Shown here: positions 41,666 through 49,994 of the stretch, piece by piece | Numbering within the stretch: position 1 is the first letter of the stretch | Layout: every line of letters starts with the position of its first letter | NCBI RefSeq assembly: GCF_002891535.1 | Contig: NZ_PDZR01000002.1 | Coordinates: forward strand, 1 to 64,000 | DNA: 64,000 bases | Reading direction: 5' to 3' | Source of the DNA: Methylocella silvestris | GTDB lineage: Bacteria; Pseudomonadota; Alphaproteobacteria; Rhizobiales; Beijerinckiaceae | Position numbers and translations under genes: made by a program | The notes under the pieces: model-generated | Database searches by the model: none | What the model was told of the DNA's origin: nothing | What the model saw: only the letters and a program-made list of their open reading frames with translations

Positions 41666-42646
41666 ATGAACACTGCCGAGCCGACGCCCGCCATCGCCGT
41701 TCTCGACGACTATCAGAACGTGGCGTTGGAGATGGCTGACTGGACGCGCGTCAAAGAGCGCGCCGCCATCACCGTCTTCAACGATCATCTCGCTGATCCC
41801 GAGGCCGTCGCCTCGCGGCTCGCGCCATTCGACATTCTCTGCGTAATGCGCGAGCGAACGCCCCTTCCGCGCGCGATGCTCGAACGCCTGCCGCGGCTGA
41901 AGCTGATAGTGACGACTGGCCGCCGCAACGCCTCGATCGACGTCGCTGCTGCGTCCGAGCGCGGGATCGTCGTCGCGCACACCGGCTATTCCTCGGCGCC
42001 GACCATCGAATTCGCCTTCGCGCTCATTTTGGCGAGCGTGCGCAACATTGCATCCGAGAACGCCTCGCTCCACGCGGGCGGCTGGCAGCGCTCGCTTGGC
42101 GGCTCGCTGCGCGGCGCGACATTAGGCGTGATGGGCCTTGGCAATATTGGCGCAGAGATCGCCCGCCTCGGCCTCGCATTCGGCATGAAGATCATCGCCT
42201 GGAGTCAGAATCTGACCGCTGAGCGCACGGCCGCAGCGGGCGCGACGCTCGTCTCAAAAACGGCGCTGTTCGAACAGGCGGACATCCTCTCGATCCATCT
42301 CGTTCTCAGCACCCGCACGAGGGGCCTTATCGGCGCGCAGGAACTGGCCCTGATGAAACCGACGGCGCGCCTCGTCAACAGCTCTCGCGGGCCGATCGTC
42401 GACGAGGCGGCGCTGATCGCGGCGCTGCGCGAAGGAAAAATCGCCGGAGCCGCGATCGATGTCTTTGATTGCGAGCCCTTGCCGCAGGACCATCCGTTCC
42501 GGACGCTCGCCAATGTGCTGGCGACGCCGCATATCGGCTATGTCTCTGAAGATATGTATCGCGTTTTTTACCGCGATACGGTCGAAAACATCATCGCCTA
42601 TCTCGACGGCAGGCCGCCGCCGTTTCTGCTCACGCCCGGAGGATAG
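41666..42646 (+). CDS. D-2-hydroxyacid dehydrogenase family protein
   Basis: This 326-residue NAD-dependent dehydrogenase has the Rossmann motif GVMGLGNIGAEIAR near residues 155-168, then the catalytic Arg in VNSSRGPIVDE, Glu in FDCEPLPQ, and His in TPHIGYVSED. The group includes phosphoglycerate and other 2-hydroxyacid dehydrogenases; the substrate cannot be read from sequence. The start may be ATG 41654 or 41666; the latter is chosen because the ribosome-binding site AAAGGA would otherwise touch the start codon. It stands alone. Confidence 0.87.
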   Translation: MNTAEPTPAIAVLDDYQNVALEMADWTRVKERAAITVFNDHLADPEAVASRLAPFDILCVMRERTPLPRAMLERLPRLKLIVTTGRRNASIDVAAASERGIVVAHTGYSSAPTIEFAFALILASVRNIASENASLHAGGWQRSLGGSLRGATLGVMGLGNIGAEIARLGLAFGMKIIAWSQNLTAERTAAAGATLVSKTALFEQADILSIHLVLSTRTRGLIGAQELALMKPTARLVNSSRGPIVDEAALIAALREGKIAGAAIDVFDCEPLPQDHPFRTLANVLATPHIGYVSEDMYRVFYRDTVENIIAYLDGRPPPFLLTPGG

Positions 42647-42753
42647 GCTGCGTGAATTTGCGCTGCGCCGCCATGTGCGCTTTCTCACGGACAGGGCGGG
42701 GAAAGCCAAATGGAGTGGCGGCTTGGCGTTTTGCTCTGGGGGAAGCTAAGCCC

Positions 42754-43611
42754 ATGCGCACGAAGGTCCTGCCCGCCGCCGCCGCGGCCGTCGGCGTCTC
42801 TCTTCTCGGCTCGATCGCGGCTATGGCCGGGGCGCCCGAACAGATCTCCTTTCGCGGAGGCGACGGCGCGCTACAGGGCTGGCTCTATGCGCCGGTGGGC
42901 GCTGGCGCGCATCCGGCCGTCGTCGCCTTGCATGGATGCGCCGGATTGACCGACAAAAGCGGCGCGCCAAGCGCACGCCACGCCGACTGGGGCCAGCGCC
43001 TCGCCGCCGCCGGCTTTGTGGTGTTGTTTCCCGACAGTTTTGCCTCGCGCGGGCTTGGACCACAATGCAAGGAGAGCAATCGCGAGGCGAGAGCCAGCCG
43101 CGAGCGGGTCGCCGACGCCGAGGACGCCTTGCGCTTTCTTGCCGGACGACAGGACGTCGATCCGCGCTCGATCTTCCTCATCGGCTGGTCGAACGGCGGC
43201 TCCTCGACGCTTTATGCGGTCCAGCCGAAACACGGAGCCGATGGCGTCGATTTCGCGCGCGCCGTGGCTTTTTATCCCGGCTGCCGCACGCCGCTCGAAA
43301 CGGGCCGGTGGAAAACGCGCATGCCGCTCTTGATCCTGATCGGCGGCGCGGACGACTGGACGCCGGCAGCGCCCTGCGTCGATCTCGCGGCGCAGGCAAA
43401 AGCGCAAGGCGAGGATGTAGAGACCGTGGTTTATCCCGACGCCTATCACGACTTCGACCATCCGGGACTTGCGGTGCATGTCGTCGACGGCCTTGCCTAC
43501 ACCGCTTCCGGCGCCGGCAGCGCGCATACGGGAACCAATCCCGCGGCGCGTATGGAGGCGATCAACCGCGTCGCCAGCTTTTTCGGCTTCGGACGGTTTC
43601 CGGCGCATTGA
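42754..43611 (+). CDS. Exported dienelactone hydrolase family protein
   Basis: This 285-residue protein has a signal peptide (VLPAAAAAVGVSLLGSIAAMAGA) and an alpha/beta-hydrolase fold with HGCAGLTDKSG near the N-terminus, the nucleophile motif GWSNGGSS, and the catalytic His in YHDFDHPG. This is the dienelactone-hydrolase layout, but Ser replaces the Cys nucleophile of classic dienelactone hydrolase, as in many exported relatives. GGGGGAAG precedes the ATG at 42754. It is probably periplasmic. The substrate is unknown; ester or lactone cleavage is expected. Confidence 0.83.
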   Translation: MRTKVLPAAAAAVGVSLLGSIAAMAGAPEQISFRGGDGALQGWLYAPVGAGAHPAVVALHGCAGLTDKSGAPSARHADWGQRLAAAGFVVLFPDSFASRGLGPQCKESNREARASRERVADAEDALRFLAGRQDVDPRSIFLIGWSNGGSSTLYAVQPKHGADGVDFARAVAFYPGCRTPLETGRWKTRMPLLILIGGADDWTPAAPCVDLAAQAKAQGEDVETVVYPDAYHDFDHPGLAVHVVDGLAYTASGAGSAHTGTNPAARMEAINRVASFFGFGRFPAH

Positions 43612-43626
43612 ACAGCGGATGCGCGC

Positions 43627-45237
43627 TCAGCCCAAAACCTCGATCACGACGCCCTCATCCGGCCTCAGACCTAGCTCTTGATCGAACGTCTCGCCAGTGC
43701 GGTCGCAATAGGTCGAGATCGCCACGCGAAACGATGAGCCAATGGAATCGAGCCGCCGAAGCCTCGGCGCGGCGCCGAGATTGAGCGCGACGATCGTGCG
43801 TTCTTCGCCGGACCGGCGTTCAAAGACAAGCACATCACTGCCGCTCTCAACAAGACGCCAGGAGCCGAGCGACAGCGAGCGATGCGCGCGGCGATAGTCG
43901 AGCAGCATGCGCGTCAGATTAAGCAGCGATGCGGGGTCCTTCTCAAAGCGCTCGACGTTCCGCTCGGACCAGTCCGGCGTCAGCGGCAGCCAGGGTTCAC
44001 CGGTCGAGAAGCCGGCGTTGGCGCTGCGATTCCATTGCATGGGCGTGCGCACCGAATCGCGCCCCACGGGAAGCGAAGGTTCGCGCAGGGCCCAGGGATC
44101 GCGGATGCGAGGCGGAGGAATGTCGACATGGCCGATCCCGAGCTCATCGCCATAATAGAGCGTCGGCGTGCCGCGCAGGGTCAGGAGCAGCATGGTCGCG
44201 ACGCGCGCCTGGGCGTCGACGCGCGTTGCGACGCGCGGCCGATCATGGTTGCTAAGAACCCAGTTCGGCCACGCGCCCTCCGGCAACAGGGCTTCATAGG
44301 AGGCGATCATCGCGCCGAGCGATTCAGCCTCCCAGCGCGTTTCGAGAAGCTGAAAATTGAACGGCAGATGCGCGCCGGAAAGCGCCGCGCCGTAATAGGC
44401 GACGAGGCGCTCGACGGGCAGATAGATTTCGCCGATCAGCAAGGGATCGCCGTATTCGGCGAGCACGCCGCGCATTTCGGCGATCAGCGGATGAATATCG
44501 GCCTGATCGCCGGAATAGAGCTGCTCCAGCTCCTCGATCTGCGGGCGAAGCGGCGTCCAATGAGGATTAACCGGATTGTCGCGCAGCGCTTCGTCCTTCA
44601 TCAACTGAGAAATGACGTCGACGCGGAAACCGTCGACGCCGCGCCGCAGCCAGAACCGCAGCACATCGAACATCGCCGCCTTGACGTTCGGGTTACGCCA
44701 GTTGAGGTCGGGCTGTTGCGGCAGAAAGGCATGATAATAATATTGGCCCCGAACCGGATCGAAGCTCCAGGCTGGGCCGCCAAAATGGCTGCGCCAATTG
44801 TTGGGCGGACCGCCGGAGGAGGCGCCGTCGCGCCAGATATACCAGTCGCTCTTGTCGTCCCGCCTTTGCCGGCTCGCCTCGAACCATTCATGTTCGATCG
44901 AGGTGTGGTTCGGTACGAAATCCAGCACGATCTTCAGGCCGCGCCAATGCGCGTCCGCCAGAAGAAGATCGAAATCCTGAAGCGAACCAAATATCGGATC
45001 GACGTCGCAATAGTTCGAGACGTCGTAGCCGAAATCATGCATCGGCGAGGGATAGAACGGCGAAATCCAGATGGCGTCGACGCCAAGACTGACGAGATAA
45101 TCCAGGCGGCGCCGGATCCCTTCGAGATCGCCTACCCCGTCGCCGCCCGAATCCTGGAACGAGCGCGGATAGATCTGATAGATTACGCCGGCGCGCCACC
45201 AGGCGCCGGATGTCGCGGGGGCGGCGGCGTTCGTCAT
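43627..45237 (-). CDS. Alpha-glucosidase / GH13 alpha-amylase family enzyme
   Basis: This 536-residue enzyme has the GH13 (beta/alpha)8 barrel with DFVPNHTS (region I), GFRVDVIS with the nucleophile Asp near 206, LIGEIYL with the acid Glu near 268, and LSNHDRPR with Asp near 331. The opening WWRAGVIYQIYPRSF is typical of alpha-glucosidases and trehalose/maltose-active GH13 members. It would release glucose or transfer glucosyl units from small alpha-glucans in the cytosol; there is no signal peptide. The ATG at 45237 is behind GGGAGATGAAG. It diverges from the acetyltransferase gene. The glycogen genes lie 13 kb away. Confidence 0.9.
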   Translation of the reverse strand: MTNAAAPATSGAWWRAGVIYQIYPRSFQDSGGDGVGDLEGIRRRLDYLVSLGVDAIWISPFYPSPMHDFGYDVSNYCDVDPIFGSLQDFDLLLADAHWRGLKIVLDFVPNHTSIEHEWFEASRQRRDDKSDWYIWRDGASSGGPPNNWRSHFGGPAWSFDPVRGQYYYHAFLPQQPDLNWRNPNVKAAMFDVLRFWLRRGVDGFRVDVISQLMKDEALRDNPVNPHWTPLRPQIEELEQLYSGDQADIHPLIAEMRGVLAEYGDPLLIGEIYLPVERLVAYYGAALSGAHLPFNFQLLETRWEAESLGAMIASYEALLPEGAWPNWVLSNHDRPRVATRVDAQARVATMLLLTLRGTPTLYYGDELGIGHVDIPPPRIRDPWALREPSLPVGRDSVRTPMQWNRSANAGFSTGEPWLPLTPDWSERNVERFEKDPASLLNLTRMLLDYRRAHRSLSLGSWRLVESGSDVLVFERRSGEERTIVALNLGAAPRLRRLDSIGSSFRVAISTYCDRTGETFDQELGLRPDEGVVIEVLG

Positions 45238-45295
45238 AAAATCTTCATCTCCCGATGCTCGAACGGTTGCGCGTCCCGTGCCGGAAACCTCAATC

Positions 45296-45874
45296 ATGCT
45301 CGATCAGCCGTCCCGGATCATCGTGCGCCACTCGACCGAAGTCGACGTGCCCGCCATGGTCGAAATTTATGCCTATCATGTCCAAAACGGCCTTGGCGAC
45401 TATCAGGCCGAGCCGCTGCGCGACGATGATCTGAAGCGCCGGCGCAAGGCTATGCTGAAACGCCGCCTGCCGCATATCGTTGCCGAACTTGGCGGCGCGG
45501 TCGTCGGTTACGCCTATGCCGTGCCCTTTTTGAAAAGGCCGGCCTATCGCTACGCGGTCAAGCATTCGATCTATGTGCACAAGGATCATCTTCACGCCGG
45601 CGTTGGCCGCATGCTGCTGCCGGTGCTGATCGAGGCCTGCGCAGCGGCAGGGTTTCGCCAGATGATCTGCTATGTCGACAGCGCCAATGCGCCGTCGCTC
45701 CGCCTGCACGATTCGACAGGCTTCGAGCGCATGGGCGTCCTGAAGTCGGTCGGCTTCAAATTCGGACGCTGGACCGACACTGTGCTGCTGCAGCGGCAGC
45801 TTGGCGACGGCGCCGCCTCGCCGCCGGCCGCACTCGACAGTCCGGGCGAGTACGCCGCGCCGGCGGCCGGTTGA
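45296..45874 (+). CDS. GNAT-family acetyltransferase, phosphinothricin-type
   Basis: This 192-residue enzyme resembles phosphinothricin N-acetyltransferases: an N-terminal VPAMVEIYAYHVQ, a central VGYAYAVPFLKRPAYR, an acetyl-CoA-binding segment HAGVGRMLLPVLIE and a CYVDSANAPSLRLHDSTGFE segment. It transfers acetyl from acetyl-CoA to an amino group; natural substrates of the family include methionine derivatives and other amino acids. A GTG at 45278 is also in frame, but the ATG at 45296 gives the usual N-terminus. It diverges from the GH13 gene and converges on the MarR gene. Confidence 0.83.
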   Translation: MLDQPSRIIVRHSTEVDVPAMVEIYAYHVQNGLGDYQAEPLRDDDLKRRRKAMLKRRLPHIVAELGGAVVGYAYAVPFLKRPAYRYAVKHSIYVHKDHLHAGVGRMLLPVLIEACAAAGFRQMICYVDSANAPSLRLHDSTGFERMGVLKSVGFKFGRWTDTVLLQRQLGDGAASPPAALDSPGEYAAPAAG

Positions 45875-45913
45875 GCCGACCGCTGCGATCAAAACTTCTA
45901 AATATGTTTCGAT

Positions 45914-46402
45914 TTATGGATTGGCTGGCGGATCAGCCTTCAAAGCATCGGCGAATTTGCGCATAAGACGCACCAGCTCGTCGATGTCGCGCGCATCCCA
46001 ACTCTCGAAGATGGCGCAGCCGATCCTCTCGCGCGCGGCGTCGACGAGGTCAGTCATGGCCTTGCCTTTCGGAGTGATGGCGGCCTCGCGCACGCGGCGG
46101 TCAGCGGCGCTTGCCTGCCGCTCCACCAGACCGAGGCTTTCAAGCTTCGCCACCTGACGGCTGACGGTGGTGTAGTCGCGTCCCACACGGTCGGCCATCT
46201 CCACCACGCCGATCGGCCCGAACCGCTCGATGCCAACGAGCAGCGGGAACAGCGCCCGGTCGAGGGGAATCCCAGCCTCCCTGATCAGCGCCTCGTCGCG
46301 CTGCGGCCGGTTCATGGCGCCGACGATATCAAGGACTGATCCGTGAAGCTGCCGGAGCTTGTCGCTTATATGTGTATTATGCACTTTCTTTCTTGACGGC
46401 AT
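45914..46402 (-). CDS. MarR-family transcription regulator
   Basis: This 162-residue protein has a winged helix-turn-helix: GVVEMADRVGRDYTTVSRQVAKLESLGLVERQ divided by turns at residues 75-110, with the wing RRVREAAIT. The ATG at 46402 follows GGGAG. MarR-type proteins bind DNA as dimers and release it with small ligands. The gene diverges from an oxidoreductase gene. Between them lies an 11-bp inverted repeat at 46412-46442 whose centre contains, on this gene's strand, a TATAAT -10 element 22 bases before the start. So it probably represses itself and the oxidoreductase. Confidence 0.87.
   Translation of the reverse strand: MPSRKKVHNTHISDKLRQLHGSVLDIVGAMNRPQRDEALIREAGIPLDRALFPLLVGIERFGPIGVVEMADRVGRDYTTVSRQVAKLESLGLVERQASAADRRVREAAITPKGKAMTDLVDAARERIGCAIFESWDARDIDELVRLMRKFADALKADPPANP
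46368..46383. promoter_or_regulatory. Second operator-like half within marR
   Basis: ATATGTGTATTATGCA here matches, in 15 of 16 bases, the reverse complement of part of the main operator (46421-46436). It lies inside the first codons of marR, so a second dimer could block elongation or give looping. Confidence 0.5.
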
Positions 46403-46411
46403 CGTCGACTC

Positions 46412-46442
46412 CCACATATATGCATTATACACATATATGTGG
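46412..46442. promoter_or_regulatory. MarR-type operator between marR and the oxidoreductase gene
   Basis: Perfect 11-bp arms CCACATATATG (46412-46422) and CATATATGTGG (46432-46442) flank a 9-base centre. On the minus strand the centre includes TATAAT (46424-46429), the likely -10 box of marR. A protein bound here would cover both promoters. Confidence 0.75.
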
Positions 46443-46462
46443 AATCTAAAAGGAAGACCCCG

Positions 46463-47437
46463 ATGAAAGCCGCAATCGTTCGGAAAGCCGGGCAAACGCC
46501 CGTCTATGGGGATTTCCCGGAGCCGGCGCCGACCGCGGGCGAGAGCCGTATCGCCGTGACAGCGGCCGCCATCAGCCATGTCGTCAAAAGCCGCGCTTCC
46601 GGAGCGCATTATAGCTCATCCGGTGACTTCCCCTTTGTCGCTGGCGTCGACGGCGTGGGACGTCTCGAAGATGGAAGCCGGGTCTATTTCATCCTGCCGC
46701 GAGCGCCCTACGGCAGCATGGCGGAGTGGACAGTGGGGCCTTCGGCGCAATGTTTGGCGCTCCCTGACGGGTTGGATGACGCCACGGCCGCAGCCATCGC
46801 CAATCCCGGCATGTCGTCCTTCGCCGCCTACACCGAGCGCGCCAGACTCAAAGCCGGCGAGACTGTGCTGATCAACGGCGCTGCCGGAACAGCGGGGCGC
46901 CTCGCCGTGCAGATCGCCAAGTATCTCGGGGCAAAGAAAGTCATTGCGACCGGCCGCAATGCGGACGCTCTGCGTTCGGTCGCGGCCCTCGGGGCGGATG
47001 TGACCATCCCGCTCGTCGAGAGCGAGACAGCCCTCGAAAACAGTTTCAAGGAACAATTTGCCGAAGGCGTTGATGTCGTCATCGACTATCTATGGGGAAA
47101 GAGCGCCGAGCTTCTTCTAATCGCCGGCGCCAAAGCCGGAGCGGATGGTACGCCGATCCGCTTCGTTCAGGTTGGGTCCGCGAGCGGGCCGGACATAACG
47201 CTGCCAAGCGCCGCGTTGCGCTCGTCTGCGATCGAACTGATGGGCAGCGGCCTCGGCAGCATTCCGCTCGAACGCCTTCTCCAAGCCATCGCCGCGTTGC
47301 TGCGAGCGACTCAGGCCGGCGGCTTCGAAATCGCGTTCAAAGCCATCCCCTTGTCGGAGGTGGAACAGGCGTGGCTCACCGATGACAGCGCCAGGCGCAC
47401 CGTGTTCACCGTGGAACAGCGCAGCGTCGTGATGTAA
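46463..47437 (+). CDS. Zinc-independent quinone oxidoreductase / MDR-family protein
   Basis: This 324-residue NADPH-dependent enzyme of the medium-chain dehydrogenase/reductase superfamily has the quinone-reductase N-terminus (MKAAIVRKAGQTPVYG), and the nucleotide-binding stretch GETVLINGAAGTAGRLAVQIAKYLG at about residues 132-156. The zinc ligands of alcohol dehydrogenases are absent, so quinones, enones or similar compounds are likely substrates. AAGGAAG lies just before the ATG at 46463. It is divergently transcribed from marR across a strong operator, and is probably induced when the MarR ligand is present, perhaps an electrophile; that is inference. Confidence 0.85.
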   Translation: MKAAIVRKAGQTPVYGDFPEPAPTAGESRIAVTAAAISHVVKSRASGAHYSSSGDFPFVAGVDGVGRLEDGSRVYFILPRAPYGSMAEWTVGPSAQCLALPDGLDDATAAAIANPGMSSFAAYTERARLKAGETVLINGAAGTAGRLAVQIAKYLGAKKVIATGRNADALRSVAALGADVTIPLVESETALENSFKEQFAEGVDVVIDYLWGKSAELLLIAGAKAGADGTPIRFVQVGSASGPDITLPSAALRSSAIELMGSGLGSIPLERLLQAIAALLRATQAGGFEIAFKAIPLSEVEQAWLTDDSARRTVFTVEQRSVVM

Positions 47438-47457
47438 TTCATCGTCTTCGACGCGCG

Positions 47458-49800
47458 TTATTCGCGCGCCACATAGGTATAGAATCGCACATGTCCATCG
47501 GCCTCGATCTCGCGATAGAGGCCCTGGATCTCCGCTTCAAATCCCGGAAACAGATTGGCGCTGCGCTCAAACATTTTAAGATAGTCGAGCATTGGCGAAT
47601 TTTGCGCGGCGATGCGCTCGCCTGGCACCATCGTCGCGATGCCCGGCGGATAAACGACGAACAGCGTCGTCGCGATCCGGCCGGGGAGCTTGTCGAGCGG
47701 CAGATAATCGACTTTGTTGCGCACCATCAGCCGCACAGCCTCCTGCGGCGCCATCGCCATTTCCGGCAAATTCTCCGGGGCGAACTGCGCCTTCTGCAAT
47801 TTGCTGACGCCGCAGCTTTTGTAGAAGGCATGCATCTCGCCACAGAGATCGCGCAGCCGCATGGTCTTGTAGCGAAGAGGCCGCGCCGCAACGAATTCCG
47901 GAATGACGTCGATCAGCCGCGCATTGTCGTCATGCAGCCTCTTGAAGGCGACTAGCGCGCTAAGGAGCGTCCATGCCTTGCTCGACTGGACGCCCGGCGT
48001 CAGCAGGAACAGCAGCGAATTGAGATCGTTCTTTTCCGCGACGATGCGGTTTTCGCGCAGATATTGCGCGACGACGGGCGCCGGAATTCCATGCGCCTCA
48101 TAGGCGCCTGTCGCACGGTCGAAGCCCGGCGTCAGAATCGTCAGCTTCAGCGGATCGGTGATCGCGAAATTGTCCGCAACATGCGTAAACCCATGCCAGG
48201 CGACGCCAGGCGCAAGCTCCCAATAGCGCGCGTTGGAGGCGAGTTCTTCGGTCGAAACATCCTCCCAGGCCATCTCGCCGCCGCCGCCCGGCAGGCTGAC
48301 CTTGTCGGCCACGAAAGCGTCGAAAAACCATTTGCGCGACGGATCCTGTTCCTTGACGTCCAATTCGCGGCGCACGGCGCGGATTTTCTTGCGCAGCTCG
48401 ATTCCGAGCCGGATGGTGTCGTCCCACAGCACTTCGCCGGAACGCCCCTTCATCATCTGTGCGCCGACGTCGAGCGAGGCGAACAGCGGATAGAACGGCG
48501 AGGTCGAGGCGTACAGCAGAAAGGATTCATTGAAACGGCGGTGGCCGACATAGCGGTCCTGCCCGCGCAGATGACTGTCCTTCACATGAATCTGCGAGGC
48601 CTGCGAAAAACTCGCAAGCTGCTTATGCGTCGATTGCGTTGCGATGACGCCAGGAGACTCGGGTCCAAGTCCGCGCAGTCCCATAGCGAATCTGTTGGCG
48701 AAGAGCGGGTGGAATTTCATAAAGCCGGCCCAGGCCTCATCGAACAGGATGTAGTCGCACAGCGGGCCGATCGCCTCGAAGATCATCTGCGCATTGTAGA
48801 TTGTGCCGTCATAGGTGCATTGCTCGATCACCGCCGCTCGGAACGGACGCTCCTTGCGCCAGGCGTCCTTGTCCTTCACCAGAGGGTTGTCGCGGATCTT
48901 CTCCCTGATCCGCTCCGCATTCAGCGCCTCCGGGTAGATCGGCCCGATCAGCCCATAGGCGTTGCGGTCGGTCTCGAGAAAAATCGGCACGCCGCCGGCG
49001 ATCGTCAAGGCGCCGTGATGCGCCGCCTTGTGGTTGTTGCGGTCGAACAACACGAGATCGCCTTCGGCGACGAGCGCGGACAGCACGATCTTGTTTGAGG
49101 ACGAAGTGCCATTGAGAACGAAATAGGTCTTTTCCGCGCCAAAGATGGCTGCGGCTTCCTTCTGGGCGCGCAGCGCCGGGCCTTCATGCGTCAGAAGATC
49201 GCCAAGCTCCAGCACCGAATTATCGAGATCGTCGCGAAACACGGCTTCGCCGAGATGCTCGACGAAGATGCGCCCGATCGGACTGCGGCTGTAGAAAATC
49301 CCGCCATTGTGGCCGGGGCAGGTCCACAGCTGATTGCCCTCATTGGCATAATCGACAAGCGCGCCGAAAAACGGCGTCTTCAGCGTGTCGGCATATTGGC
49401 GCAGGCGGCTGACGAGATTCTTGGCGATGAATTCCGGCGTCTCTTCGGCAAGAAACACATAACCGTCAATGTAATCCAGCACCTCAACCGGGATCTCCTC
49501 GAAATGACGGCGGCGGACAAGAATGACGATCGGCATTTCAAGGCCGCGGCGGCGCATCAAATTGATCAGCGCCGGGACTTTGCCCTCAAATCCTTTCTTG
49601 CCCCAGTCGATCACCATGCAGCCGATCGCGGCGTCGGTCTGTACGGCGATCTCGGCGTCTTCCGTGCGTCTTGCCCGGATGACTTCAACGCCGACGCTTT
49701 CGATCGCCGTGATGATTTGTTGCAGACGCTGCCCTTCGAGATCCTTCTCGTCGAAGGCCGGGGCGCACACGAGGAAGGTAAAACGCCTGTAAAAATCCAT
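47458..49800 (-). CDS. Orn/Lys/Arg decarboxylase, fold-type I PLP enzyme
   Basis: This 780-residue enzyme would remove the carboxyl group from a basic amino acid using pyridoxal phosphate. It has an N-terminal receiver-like wing domain (residues 1-125; FYRRFTFLVCAPAFD), a PLP-binding barrel with the Schiff-base Lys in STHKQLASF near 391, and a C-terminal domain with VYPPGIATMVPGE. The wing is as in Escherichia coli AdiA and CadA. Which of arginine, lysine or ornithine is used cannot be decided. The ATG at 49800 is chosen over the in-frame start at 49869. It diverges from the DEAD-box gene. Roles could be acid resistance or polyamine supply. Confidence 0.9.
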   Translation of the reverse strand: MDFYRRFTFLVCAPAFDEKDLEGQRLQQIITAIESVGVEVIRARRTEDAEIAVQTDAAIGCMVIDWGKKGFEGKVPALINLMRRRGLEMPIVILVRRRHFEEIPVEVLDYIDGYVFLAEETPEFIAKNLVSRLRQYADTLKTPFFGALVDYANEGNQLWTCPGHNGGIFYSRSPIGRIFVEHLGEAVFRDDLDNSVLELGDLLTHEGPALRAQKEAAAIFGAEKTYFVLNGTSSSNKIVLSALVAEGDLVLFDRNNHKAAHHGALTIAGGVPIFLETDRNAYGLIGPIYPEALNAERIREKIRDNPLVKDKDAWRKERPFRAAVIEQCTYDGTIYNAQMIFEAIGPLCDYILFDEAWAGFMKFHPLFANRFAMGLRGLGPESPGVIATQSTHKQLASFSQASQIHVKDSHLRGQDRYVGHRRFNESFLLYASTSPFYPLFASLDVGAQMMKGRSGEVLWDDTIRLGIELRKKIRAVRRELDVKEQDPSRKWFFDAFVADKVSLPGGGGEMAWEDVSTEELASNARYWELAPGVAWHGFTHVADNFAITDPLKLTILTPGFDRATGAYEAHGIPAPVVAQYLRENRIVAEKNDLNSLLFLLTPGVQSSKAWTLLSALVAFKRLHDDNARLIDVIPEFVAARPLRYKTMRLRDLCGEMHAFYKSCGVSKLQKAQFAPENLPEMAMAPQEAVRLMVRNKVDYLPLDKLPGRIATTLFVVYPPGIATMVPGERIAAQNSPMLDYLKMFERSANLFPGFEAEIQGLYREIEADGHVRFYTYVARE

Positions 49801-49994
49801 GGACCCAGCTCTTCGCCGATGCTTCGCGAAGGCTTTGATAGCAGAGCCGGGCCGTCCGCGTCGCGGCAAAAGGCGCTGCCGGAGCCGTCATAATTACGTC
49901 ATTTCAATAGGGTGCGCCGCTCTCTTGCGCTCGGCAAAGGGCAAGCGCGCGCGGAAGCGGCCGGGCCGATTGGCGCGGAAGACGAATTCGCGCT

